Position numbers and translations under genes: made by a program
In this document: in pieces, positions 42,950-53,498 of the stretch
Layout: each line of letters starts with the position of its first letter
Position numbering within the stretch: the stretch's first letter is position 1
Assembly: GCA_026874595.1 (NCBI GenBank)
Contig: CM049318.1
Location: 51,116,750 to 51,180,749 of the forward strand
DNA from: Sipunculus nudus
Taxonomy: Eukaryota > Annelida > Sipuncula > Golfingiida > Sipunculidae
DNA length: 64,000 nt
Reading direction: 5' to 3'
Notes under the pieces: model-generated
Seen by the model: the letters and a program-made list of their open reading frames with translations, nothing else
Database searches by the model: none
Told to the model about the DNA's origin: nothing

Positions 42950-44300
42950 AATTATATTTCTAGCTATTCACTTTTTGTCTCCTCTAATTTCCACTGCCTT
43001 ACTTTTCATAATTTCCTGTTACATGTATGTAACTTATTTAATTCTCTGTCTCTAAAACTGTTATTCATTGATATAGTGTATTCCTTACTTTCTACATTAG
43101 AAGAACATTGTTGTTTCGTTTCTCAAGTTAACGTTTTATGCTGTTACCGATAATACACTGTGCAGTTTGATAAAAAAATACTGAGAGAGAGAGATAGAGA
43201 GAGAGAGAGGAGCGCTCGTATCGGTAGTCTGTGCGTGCGTGTGTGTGTGGGGGGGGAGCTGTATAAGTATGACTCTGTGTGTAGATGTGTGTTTTGCCCA
43301 ACTAAAAAACAGTATGGAACCAAAAATCTCAATGGTAAGCAATGGTATAGTGGATAGTTTGGGGCTACCTTTATCGTCAGGTATTAGGAAGCACTGAAAC
43401 CATCAATGACCATGGACACTAAACTCCTCATGCAGCGGTTATGCACTGCAGTCGTTCCATAGCCCCTTCGTTTTAACGATTATATAACTTTAAAGTTGTT
43501 CATTGTCATACACGGATAGGCTTGTCTGCATTCATATTTGTTTGTATATTCCTTTTTGCAGCTAGGAAATAGCTAGCAAACCCCGCAACGGTTGATAATA
43601 TGACTAAGTATAGGCCTATTAATTCCGATGTGACAAAAAATATTGATGCATAGTTAACCACCTGAAACTGATCGCGCCGGATAATGGCTCCTGTTGAATC
43701 ATGCCTGAGGTGTGAAAATTAGGGTGCACTTCTGGAACATATTATATCTGCCATGGGAATAAATATGCGCTGTGAGGTGAAGGTTGTATTTTATGGTTGT
43801 ATTGTTATTTATTTGTATGGTAATTCTTTCCTGTTAAGGGGTGATAAGTCTCAGAGCTTGTTTGTCAAGCTTTTCTCGCGTGGAGCGCTGTAAGCCAAAT
43901 AGTTAAGGCTGAAGGTACCCATTAAACTATAGGTCCAATTACGCTTTAACTTTTGACATTAAAGATGTATACATACGCAGTAATACAAAAGCAATTTTTG
44001 GCCATTGCCGGACATATCGGACGGCTAAATTCTTATATTATGACGTCATTACTACTATGCACGGGCGTCCTTGCCCAGCAGTGTAGTGTAAAGGACACTG
44101 AGATGCCCCGAAAAGGCTGAATACCGGCTAAAGGGGTTAATCAAAGTAATACAGAGAACTGCTGTATAGATACACGATAATTTAATGTAAATCACTTTTT
44201 ATTTCCAAAAAGTTAATGGAAAAAATAAAAAAAAAAATCCTTTCTGTCTAAGTCTTTGATGAATAAATTGGACCCACTATATATCATTTTACCTATTCAT
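42950..44300. other. Stretch without a supported gene
   Basis: Holds a (GA)n/poly-G patch (43185-43256) that explains the frames on both strands near it. Otherwise AT-rich with no recognised exon or repeat. Confidence 0.45.
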
Positions 44301-44411
44301 CTTGTCGGCACAGCAAAGGCAATATTTAGAAGGATATCATCCCCTTGATGTCCATTGTAATGAACAAAACACGTGCGATTTTACCTCCGATTTTTATTTT
44401 GTCGGATTCAA

Positions 44412-44546
44412 ATGTATACACCCCAAACGCATGTCGCTGTCGTCGCCCTTGCTGTTGGGTTTATCACTGCGGGATACACGTATGAATGTGTACATATTTC
44501 ACACCCAGGACCCGTAGAAACTGTACACCGAGAAATGGTTATGCAG
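44412..44546 (+). CDS. Possible first exon with a signal-anchor-like segment
   Basis: From ATG 44412 the frame reads MYTPQTHVAVVALAVGFITA and GYTYECVH, a short N-terminus plus about 16 hydrophobic residues, as in type II membrane proteins or signal peptides. It ends with REMVMQ before GCGAGT, a possible GC-type donor, otherwise at a TAG (44556-44558). An alternative frame (44302-44517) overlaps it. No family was recognised. Confidence 0.25.
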
Positions 44547-44899
44547 GCGAGTCTATAGTACAAAGCCTGGCGTTGCCTTATTAGCTCAGATTCTACGGAT
44601 TAACATTGTACTTAATTAATCCGGCAATAAAATAATTCCGGCGATTACCTCAGCCCACGAAAAAATATAAGTAGCCGTGCATTGGACAGGCAAACGTACT
44701 TCTCAGCAATATGAAAATATTTTTCTGTTTCTTCAATTTTTCATATGGCAAATAATAATTTTTTCTTTTGACAAGTGAACCCTAGCAACATTAACCCGGC
44801 CTTAATTAAATAATATACACGTTTCCTATATCTTCGCATGTTCCTGATGAAAATATGGATGATGCACTGGGTCACTGATAGAAATGGCTACAGCACTTG

Positions 44900-45500
44900 A
44901 CCGCTGGAGTGAGTGTGGCGGCGGCGGCGGAGAACAATTCTACACGTTATCGAGGATAAAAGTATGGCGAGCACGTCCGCAGTGTCTGTTCCGGTCAATC
45001 GTATATGCTGACCGGCCTGCCACCAGAACTCAATTTAAACCTGTAGCACTTTGATATAATCTAAACATGGCCCCCGCATTGCTTTACAGTCATCTCGAGA
45101 TGTCACGTACAGCCTCTCCAGTCAACACACGATAGCTATCAGAACATCGTTTGTTGCCGGCTTCGCTAGGCCCAGCAATGTTTGGATCTGTTTTCATTGG
45201 CGCACTTCCACAAACGACACAAAGCGAAAGCGGACGGACTTCCTAACCAAGCTCTCCTGTTCTATCGATTACTCCACCGTCGCTTCTGAAATCAGGAGAA
45301 ATTAATACTTCGGAACCGGTTACTGTTAATTGCACAAGTGGGCTCTGCAATGTCGTGAGCGTCAGACTTGTCAGTCGTGTCTCAAAGTATTACGCTAAGG
45401 TTTGGCTTTACTTGGCAGAAGAAATATCGGCTTTTCTGTGAGGACATTACTTTAAAGCACTGGTGATGGTGCATCTACCTGGTTTGTCAAGTTGGATGGT
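44900..45500 (+). promoter_or_regulatory. GC-richer, CpG-containing stretch, possible promoter and first exon
   Basis: Relative to its AT-rich surroundings this segment is GC-rich, with a (GGC)n patch at 44918-44930 and many CpGs, and it ends at a strong donor GTAAGT (45499). This is the layout of an invertebrate promoter with a 5' exon. No TATA box or recognised protein was found. Confidence 0.3.
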
Positions 45501-45977
45501 AAGTTAGAAAGTATTTTTTGTCAAAAGCAACTTGGAATTACTAAATATTCTTTTAAATTTTTATAACAATTAATCATTTGACTAAGTATATAAAAAGAAA
45601 TAGTCATAACTATTTAAAACTTTCTCAAAACAATGTGGATTAGAAAAAGTTAAATGAAATATTAAAAAATTTATATACATTGTATGTTCAAATATTGTCA
45701 TATAGTAATAGTGTCGATATCCGGGTATTGAATTTTCATTAAAGTTCCAACAATTTTACAATACTATAAAACAAATTGGCAGTTCTGTGCGTTCCATTTT
45801 TATGTCCTAAAATGTGTCCTAAGCATTAAAAATAACACAAGAGTATTGAACATGTTAACTTCTTAATTGTATCAGGGACAGTATAAGCAGTCAATCCGGG
45901 GTCAGAGGAGAACGAAGCGATCCATCTTGTGGCTGTCGAAACGCTTAGAACAAGGACCCAGTTCTGCCAAAACGTGA
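45466..45977 (+). CDS. Possible two-exon short reading frame (44 residues)
   Basis: Exon 1, 45466-45498, reads MVHLPGLSSWM and ends at donor GTAAGT. Exon 2, 45876-45977, starts after acceptor TTGTATCAG and continues in phase 0 as GQYKQSIRGQRRTKRSILW and SKRLEQGPSSAKT to TGA. An upstream in-frame TGA (about 45437) supports this ATG. The product would be small and very basic in the middle. It could equally be a spliced 5' UTR or non-coding RNA. Confidence 0.25.
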
Positions 45978-45999
45978 CATGCGTTGCTTTACGTTTAAC

Positions 46000-46062
46000 T
46001 AGCCCGATTTAATCGAACTCAGTATTATTAGGCCCTGCTATGAGTCCGATTAAATCGGGCTA
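46000..46062. repeat. 22-bp-arm hairpin
   Basis: TAGCCCGATTTAATCGAACT (46000) and AGTCCGATTAAATCGGGCTA (ending 46062) are inverted copies with one mismatch and a 19-base loop. It could be a minimal inverted-repeat element. It lies 22 bases after the putative stop at 45977. Confidence 0.7.
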
Positions 46063-46079
46063 CGTTTTAACGATCTTAA

Positions 46080-47050
46080 TGGTTGAAATTTAGGAGTCAT
46101 TTGCGAAAATTACCGTTACTTTGACAGGGCGGCAGTATTTCTGATGATAGTTGAGCTGTTTGAATGATTGTCCAATTCAATCAAGCATAAAGAATGTACG
46201 AGGACTAAAAAGGGACGCGGCGTAAACCGTGGGGTTTAAGGTTTAAGGACCTTAAGACACGGCCAGCAGAGAGCAGGTGTCTTTATTATCCATCACCGAT
46301 ATACACATTTTTATTTTTCCTGTCGAAGTATCCGCATTAGCCTTTCTACATCCAGAGAATTATATTAATTATAATTATATTACTACGCAGAAGTTTAATA
46401 TTTCCTCGGATTACCCATTTGCTTATATACACGTTGGACATTTCCATGTAAGCATGGACTTACCGCTCTATCACATCAGTTTTGCTACCATTCTTAATAA
46501 GAAGTGTCTGTTAACCAGCGTTTGAAGTAATATAACAGGAACAGTTTAAACACAGATTTATATAAATATTTTTAAAGAGTGCTAGATGAAAAAAACGAAT
46601 GACTTCAATAAAATTAGACTGTTAGTTCCTTGACTGAGATCTAATTTAAATTTGCTGAACTTTCCTTGGATAAGTTATATGAAAAAATAAGCATGACGTT
46701 CCTATATTCTTTTCATTCTTTTCCGTCAACACCTGTGTGGTTTCCCTTTTTCCTTTTAACCGTTCGTCTGTTTGATATTTCAAATGTATTGTATCTAGAA
46801 TGTTCATATAGAGAATGAAGGATTCCTTAATGATCATTATTTTCTTTTTTTTTTTGGGGGGGGGGGGGGGTATTCAAGGCAATGAATAATAGTCTTGGGT
46901 ATTTTAAAAGCTAGACGACACGATATAATGACAGATTTATTTAGCCGGTGTCCCTTTAAAGGTAATAAAAAGCCGGCGCTGTCGGAGGCACGCGCTCTCT
47001 ATGAACTATCTATTTCGTTCAGGTCTTACCTGAAATTATAAAAAGAACAA
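46080..47050. other. Stretch without a supported gene
   Basis: An 82-codon frame (46277-46525) and a 63-codon minus frame (46646-46837) have no splice or family support. A poly-T/poly-G junction lies at 46845-46871. Confidence 0.45.
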
Positions 47051-47057
47051 AATTTTA

Positions 47058-47356
47058 ACCAGAATTCTGCATTCTAAGAAATACAAGCCTCCGCCATGTG
47101 GGAACTCAAATATTCAGCCCATATTCAAAGGTTCGTGCATAAGTACCTGTACATTTGTGAGTTTCCTTGATGACATTCCAGAATCTGGACCATGTGCGGA
47201 TCCACACCAAAATCTAATCGATTCTTTCTTGGCCTATACACAAAATGTCCTGAAAATTTTGTGAGATTCCGTCCATGATTGCGGGTGTTAAAATGTGAAC
47301 AAGCACAAGCACACACACAAACGGTGATGAACGCATCCCCTCCTGGCGGCGGTAAT
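47058..47356 (+). mobile_element. GCCTCCGCC-family copy, near full length
   Basis: AGAATTCTGCATTCTAAGAA, GCCTCCGCCATGTGG, TATTCAGCCCATATTC, CTGTACATTTGTGAG, GTGCGGATCCACACC, AAAATCTAATCGATTCTTTC, GATTCCGTCCATGATTGC and an end like CATCCCCTCCTGGCGGCGG. Confidence 0.7.
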
Positions 47357-47994
47357 GGTGCTTCTCGTTTCTTTTAGTCTGGCGGAAATGATCGGTTAAT
47401 GTATTCGTTAGAATAGTCCATACATGCTTGTTCTATGTTGTATTTATTCCTTGCTTGTATGTCACATACGTCGATGTCAATCGGTAAAAATTCCCGACGC
47501 TTGGTCACATCTAGAGGAACTGGGAACAAGAAACCTATTCTTTCCCTGAATAAGGAATCCAGTCAGGTAGGAATCTTACTTCGGGGCCATTTCAGTGGAA
47601 TTAATTGACCATTGAATTCTATTAGACTACCTTGTATGTTTGTCCTCTGATATTCTCTCGGGAGCCTTACACATTCTATCAATACAACAAGTGGTAACAG
47701 CTGTTAAATAAAGGAATGCAGTATACGGGTCGCCGGAAAAAAAAAACGAAACCAGGGGAAAATACTTTATTCATTGTAGCAACAAAAGGTGATCTCTGTC
47801 TATAACGGAACACTTGATTTCCCGGATATTTATAATGAAAGGTACGTCCTAGATATGTATGTCTTTTTAATACGGCGGAAGGAAAACTGACCAATATGGG
47901 ATATCATTAACCCCCCCCCCCCGGCCGAATTATGGGGATATAAATATAAAAGTATTTATTTTACATGGAATGTACAAATAGTTATTAAACTAAT

Positions 47995-48173
47995 CAAGCC
48001 ACTCTCCATGGCTCAGCTGATGGCGTTCAGTAGAATGTAGGGGTAGAGGAAACCGGAGAACCCGGAGAAAACCACTACGGGTAAATACAAATCACTCTCA
48101 TGGCCACACCGGGGATCGAACCCGGATCGTCAGCGGAGAGAGCCGAGCGTTTTACCTCTCAGCTATCCAGGCC
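47995..48173 (-). mobile_element. tRNA-derived SINE
   Basis: The minus strand starts with a tRNA-like head (48173-48102) carrying a pol III A box-like TAGCTGAGAGG and a B box GGTTCGATCC. It continues with a body containing GGTTTTCTCCGGGTTCTCCG and GTTTCCTCTACC, a conserved central motif I associate with SINEs in diverse animals. The acceptor stem is only partly paired, so it is a SINE head and not a working tRNA gene. No poly-A or clear target duplication was delimited. Confidence 0.65.
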
Positions 48174-48999
48174 TCTCCTTCTTCTGATAATTATCCGTTT
48201 GTGTAAACCTCCAACACGGCTGATTTTGAAAAGCTAATATTTTGGCAATATAAATCCTAGGTCACAGATTTGGACCGGATATTTCTTTTTGATCATATCC
48301 AAGGTCGTTCACTCCAATACCGGTTTCTCATTATCGCTCAGGCTTCCAGTATTCGCTTGATGGCGTTTGGAATCTGATTTCTTGCATCCTTGCAAAAAAA
48401 AAAAATCTCATAAGCTATAGACTGGATGCCGTAAAAGCGTCAGAGGTTGAGATAATATTTCTGATAAGACACACCCAGGAATCGTAGTGAGGGGTTTACA
48501 CCCTTTACATCTATGTCAAATGCCTTAATCAAAAGCTAATGAATTTTGAGGTTTTTCCGTTTGGTTATCAGTGTTGAATATTTTGACAGCTTGTTAGGGC
48601 CGAGTGCCCTGCCAGCACCGGGGCAGCCATATTAGGTTACGTGAAGTGACCGCTACTTTAGTGTGATGAATCTGAATCAGCTTCGCTCACCCATGGTCAG
48701 TCTGCTTGTTCAGCGGTAATGTCTTTTAAACATTTAGTAAAAGTGGTGTGGCCTGTACCTTGAAGTGATGCAACAATATAACAAGCAAAGAAAAATCTTT
48801 TCAAATGATTATACAGTGCTTTGAAATACAAAATATATCCTAAAAACCAGGTTATACTTGCACCTATTCACTGGAGACAAGACGTTCAGATTGATATCCT
48901 GGCCAAAGACGCGTGGCCTCTTACCTGTCGCCGTTGGATTTTCAACATGTTAAAAATTCAAAGCGACAGCTTGTTTGACGCCAATTAGCACAGCCTATC

Positions 49000-49445
49000 T
49001 TCTACTCGCGAAGGTGCTGTCGTAGGCTGTCGCCAGGCGACGTGGGTTGTCGTAGGTCCTGTCGTAGGCTGTCGCCAGATGACGATTGTTTTCGTAGGTC
49101 CTGTCGTGGGCTGGTGTACTTGTTACAGGGCCCATCCTTGTCTCCATCTCCTCACATAGCACAGGATAGAGACTCGTCGAAGCTTGTCGCGGGTGGACGT
49201 ACCATGAATTCTGGTGTCGTAGGTTGTCGCCAGTGTAGTCGTTAGTTGTCGTAGATGTGGCCGTAGGATGTCGTAGGTGATTGTTCTTTGTCACGGCGAT
49301 TATGTCGCCGGTTATCGGCAGCTTGTTGTCAGACAGTCGTCAGCCTGTTGTAGCTTGTCGTAGCCTATTGTAGTAGCGGAGGTCCTGTCGCCTATTTTTC
49401 GGCGACCATGAGGCGACAGCCTGGTCTCCTGAAGTCGCCTGTAGA
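49000..49445. repeat. GTCGTAG/GTCGCC quasi-repeat region
   Basis: Dozens of irregular GTCGTAGG, TGTCGCCAG and related words, with a nearly exact duplicate GTCGTAGGCTGTCGCCAG at 49019 and 49063. The skewed word use resembles the arms of the inverted-repeat element at 53499-55000. The frames on both strands, including a 99-codon minus one, are artefacts. Confidence 0.6.
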
Positions 49446-50024
49446 GTCGCTTTAGAGGACAGCCCCAATACATCGCAGTGGCTTTCCATCATGTTGTATT
49501 CATATGGTTAACAACCAACATAATCATAACATTAGGTTATGAATGATGAATTAACACAAGAGAATAACTCACAACCAGACTAAAACTCCGTGTCTATTTT
49601 AACGAGTCATTTCCTGTACCGCGTACAAGTTGGCTGCGTCCAGTAACCAGTGCTAGCCATGCTTGTATTCATGCGGTCAGAAATTTCACAAACACCGGGA
49701 GGGATTTACTAATATGCTGAGTTAAATCGGAATTTTTCCCGCTCATGTTAGGTGTTGTTAGAAAGTACATTGACATTAATAAAGCTAATGTTTGGTCTGG
49801 TTTATGCCAGTAAGCCATTAGGCGTTGTCAGAAATGACGAAAATATTTGTATCCTTGTTGAGCCTTAAAATGCGTTCCTCGCTGAAGGTTGTAACGGCAC
49901 TCTGAGAGCAAGTACGCTGGTCGTACACCATCTAATGTCAGAGGGCCGAAATGGCGCTACTACATACAGGCAGACGGGAGAATCGGTCTCACAAAAAGAA
50001 CGACTCCTCTGTTTGGAGTTTGTG

Positions 50025-50380
50025 AGCTCTGCGGCCCAGATGCACCGGGCTTTCTACATATACAGATGGCGTAGGTATTAATATAGGGATAGGGTACTGT
50101 AGTTTGTTCAAGTACGTTAGATAAGAAATGTTTCCAGGCAAATAACAAAAACATTGGTGTTTTTATTGGGAGACTTAGAATAACGAGGAATAAACAATAT
50201 TGTTTAATCATGCACAAAAGAATAATGTGTTTCCTTGAAATATGAACAATTCTGATTTTAATGTTTGACTGTTGAGACAAGTAGTCCCGGCTGTAGATTG
50301 GTGTATGACTGGAAGAAGTTCGTTTTTCATTCGAAAACGACCTCATGCGCGCGGAAGGGTGTTAATTATCTCCGGTGTCC
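50025..50380 (+). repeat. Interspersed repeat, copy 2 (partner 7575-7925)
   Basis: See the partner. The minus frame at 49960-50346 lies in it and is not supported. Confidence 0.65.
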
Positions 50381-50689
50381 TCCTTTCTCGTCGTGAACTA
50401 AATATCTATGGATTGTTATAGTCTTTTCTTTATGGTACATAAAGACTCGGTGATGATTTAAGTTGATAAATATCTAGATACAGTTGTTTTTTTTAAGATT
50501 TTATTTTAAAACCCAAGTTGAGTCGTTTCTATCAGCTCTTTTTTATGCATAACTTGTTTTGCTTTATAGTCATCAATCGAGTAACGTTAGAATTTATAGT
50601 TTCTTTGAATTTCGCATTTTTTGTCTACCGGATGTACATTACAAAAAATAATATGATCCTCTGAATCTGATATAAATATATAACCTGTT

Positions 50690-50830
50690 TACTATTGCAT
50701 GATAGTAAACAATTAAGATAATATTCAATCAATTAATTGCTGTATAAATATATATAAGTATATAGCTGTTAACTATTGCATGATAGTGAACAGGTTAGAT
50801 GATATTTAATCAATTAATTGATTAAATTGA
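50690..50830 (+). repeat. Two-copy tandem repeat, about 78-bp unit
   Basis: Both units contain TTTACTATTGCATGATAGT / TTAACTATTGCATGATAGT followed by GAACAG or AAACAATT and then AATCAATTAATTG. Confidence 0.75.
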
Positions 50831-50840
50831 ATTAATTAAA

Positions 50841-50881
50841 TTGAAAGTAGCCAAATACGAATGACGTGTTCATTTCGCTTT

Positions 50882-50940
<59 letters not shown>

Positions 50941-50987
50941 GTTGAAAGCGATATGAGCAGGACATTTGTGTTTGGCTACTTTCGTCA
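50841..50987. mobile_element. Inverted-repeat element centred on a TA array
   Basis: TTGAAAGTAGCCAAATACGA...CGCTTTCAATAT (50841-50885) and its inverted, diverged copy ATATGTTGAAAGCGATATGA...GGCTACTTTCGTCA (50937-50987) surround about 52 bp of TA. This has the same plan as the hairpin plus TA at 32103-32288. Confidence 0.65.
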
Positions 50988-51590
50988 ATAGAAACACACC
51001 GGGGACAAGCTTTAATCAACGTAGCAGGCCCTTTATCTCACACTTTCGTATGAACCTGCAAATAACCATCCAACCTATCATGTTCCTTGTCTCTTTGTTG
51101 ATTCAAATTGTCCTCCTTAAAAGCTAATTCACCAGAGAACATTGTAAGATTAATATTTAATGTGGATGCGGCCTGAGACACGAATGTCCTTTTGTAACAT
51201 CACTTCATGTTGGATAATTAACCACGCAACAGTAGGCCTCTGTTTACTGAATAAAAATGAATGTTTCTTTCGCACGCGAACAAAAAAAAAAGAAATACGG
51301 AAAACTGTCAGATCGTGTCGTCAGCCATGACAAATTGATAAAGAAGCGCGGCAGATCGGGAGGTTTATATTACAACTGACAATACTGTGTGAATAACATG
51401 ACTCATGTCCGGCGTTAAACAGAAATAATATATAGTCAACATGTAATCGTTTGAATAATTTAAAATGTTTTTGAAAACAGTAACTTTCTGATTACGGATA
51501 CGTTTTACAGTGTTGTCATAGTGAATAATGATTTAATAAATTTCTACCATTAAAACCGCCCTGTTAGATGGGTTGTCGGATACAGGCTTA

Positions 51591-51593
<3 letters not shown>

Positions 51594-51649
<56 letters not shown>
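51594..51649. repeat. (TA)n microsatellite
   Basis: About 56 bp of TA. Confidence 0.95.
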
Positions 51650-51654
<5 letters not shown>

Positions 51655-51714
51655 CTGGAGAAAAACTACACTCAAAATTCATAACAGTCTATTTCACGGA
51701 TGCGTTGCGTTGGC

Positions 51715-52137
51715 GCAACCACCCTGATGACACAACAACCCTAATGACACAAACATCCCGATAGCACAACCACTCTGATAACACAATCACCCTGATAACA
51801 TAACCACCCCGATAGCAAGATCACCCAGATAACACAAACACCCTGATAACACAACCACCCCGATCACACAACCACCCTGATAACACAACCACCCCGATAA
51901 CACAACATCCCGATAGCACAACCACTCTGATAACACAATCACCCTGATAACATAACCACCCCGATAGCAAGATCACCCAGATAACACAACAACCCTGATA
52001 ACACAACCACCCCGATCACACAACCACCCTGATAACACAACCACCCCGATAACACAACACCTCGATAGCAAAACCATCCTGATAACACGAAAACCCCGAT
52101 AACATAACCACCCCGATAGCACGATCACCCTAACAAT
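51715..52137 (+). repeat. Minisatellite with higher-order structure
   Basis: A unit of 16-18 bp like ACAACCACCCTGATAAC, about 25 copies, alternating CCCTGATAAC and CCCCGATAGC or CCCCGATCAC types. A block of about 152 bp is repeated almost exactly (CATCCCGATAGCACAACCAC at 51754 and 51906), so units are organised in a higher-order repeat. The minus Cys/Val/Ile-rich frame is its translation. Confidence 0.9.
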
Positions 52138-52645
52138 CCTCCATGAAGAACATAATTTTTAATCCCCGTATGTCACTAATCGCCAAAACAACTGGATACC
52201 CGAAAGCGGTCTTGTTAGCGGGTTTAACAGCATTGTCTGGCTGCATTTTTAATACTGAAATGGGCCCCTCTGACGAACAAAAAATATATTTATTTTGCAT
52301 TTCTATATTTATCTTAAACAAACACTCTCCATAAAATGATACATACCTACAGGTACTTTAACTAGTGTATCTATTAAGTATTGACCTTTATCAAATACAT
52401 TAACAATTAACCTTATGATGTTATATATTCAATGACTGACATAAGCATTGTCAAGTGGCCAGGATATCGTGCAAGTGGTTAGAAAGTGTCTTACCACACG
52501 TTCCCATCCACCTAATCCCTATCTGAATGAAGAATATAGCTACAGCTCTTATTTCGCTAGGTTAGGTGGATCCTCGCGAGCATGCTCAGACTAATGATGT
52601 AACCTGACTTGTTGGAAAGTGTTCTTTGTTTTATATTGATTGTAG

Positions 52646-52837
52646 CTGTACCATCACGGCATGGCCTTATGCGTGGGGCATGCCAAGGAATGCTGCCGCG
52701 TCGTTGAAAAGTTATTTAAGAACATCCAGCAAAAAGGGGATCTGTCTTTTTTACATAACATATACATGGTGCAGAGTGATTCAGCACGGATTAGGAGCAA
52801 ACTAGACAATAGTCAGAGACCGCAAACCTTCGCATAG
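52646..52837 (+). CDS. Terminal coding exon of an unrecognised gene
   Basis: Acceptor ATATTGATTGTAG ends at 52645. The frame then runs 63 codons to TAG (52835-52837), beginning LYHHGMALCVGHAKECCRVV, with an amphipathic stretch EKLFKNIQQKGDLSFLHNIY, and ending KLDNSQRPQTFA. Composition and codon use look like a real protein and differ sharply from local noise. I do not recognise the family. Its 5' exons would lie upstream on the plus strand; none was convincingly linked (44412 and 45466 are possible starts). Confidence 0.5.
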   Translation: MYHHGMALCVGHAKECCRVVEKLFKNIQQKGDLSFLHNIYMVQSDSARIRSKLDNSQRPQTFA

Positions 52838-52839
52838 GT

Positions 52840-53495
52840 TCTTAATCAAACGGTTCACGAAAGCCATGGTTTGATCACAGTTCCGCTCCAAAACAAAGGA
52901 GGCTCCCAACACAAGTGATTGGCCCTGAAACTCCTTGAGGATAGCGCAATTTCACAATTGCACACTAGTAGAGAATTCTTTAAATTAAACCATATTATGG
53001 TAATCTTGTTTCTAACAGACAAGCCGATCGATTGACCAACAATAAGAAGGCAATAGCTCGCCACCTGGCGGAGATATAAATAAATTTATCCAATGAGCAT
53101 ATATGTTTTTTTTTTCAAATAAATCTAAACCTTTGGGAAAGATTTCCCGATATTGTCAAAGTTCCCCTTTGTCAGACATGTTTCTATTTTGTTATATTTC
53201 ATTCGTTTTATTTTCAAAACAATACGAATGGTCATCAAAGCTATGTCTTAAGGTATCGAGGGTCCACGTGTTATCTATGTAATGCGTGCACTTGAGATAC
53301 TACCGTGTACAACACTGTACTATATATAGCTTTTTATTGTGTTCTCCGTGATTAAAGCCCCGCAAACAGCCTTTCTAAAACTCATATCTGTCGGTCATTT
53401 GGTAATTTGTGTACAAGCGATACACTGGTTGATGCCAACGGACACCGGACGCTTCGGTTTCGTGAATGGGTAACCCTGAGTTGATGTTTCAGATT
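52840..53495. other. Stretch without a recognised feature
   Basis: A 69-codon minus frame (52855-53064) without splice support. No repeat partner was found in the window. Confidence 0.45.
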
Positions 53496-53498
53496 AAT

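Noticed and set aside
48102-48173. A functional tRNA gene on the minus strand
   Set aside because: The B box is good but the acceptor stem pairs poorly and the SINE body follows directly, so it is a SINE head.
51715-52137. Array of short repeats that could be mistaken for a CRISPR array
   Set aside because: Units are 16-18 bp with no distinct spacers, there are no cas genes, and the setting is eukaryotic. It is a minisatellite.
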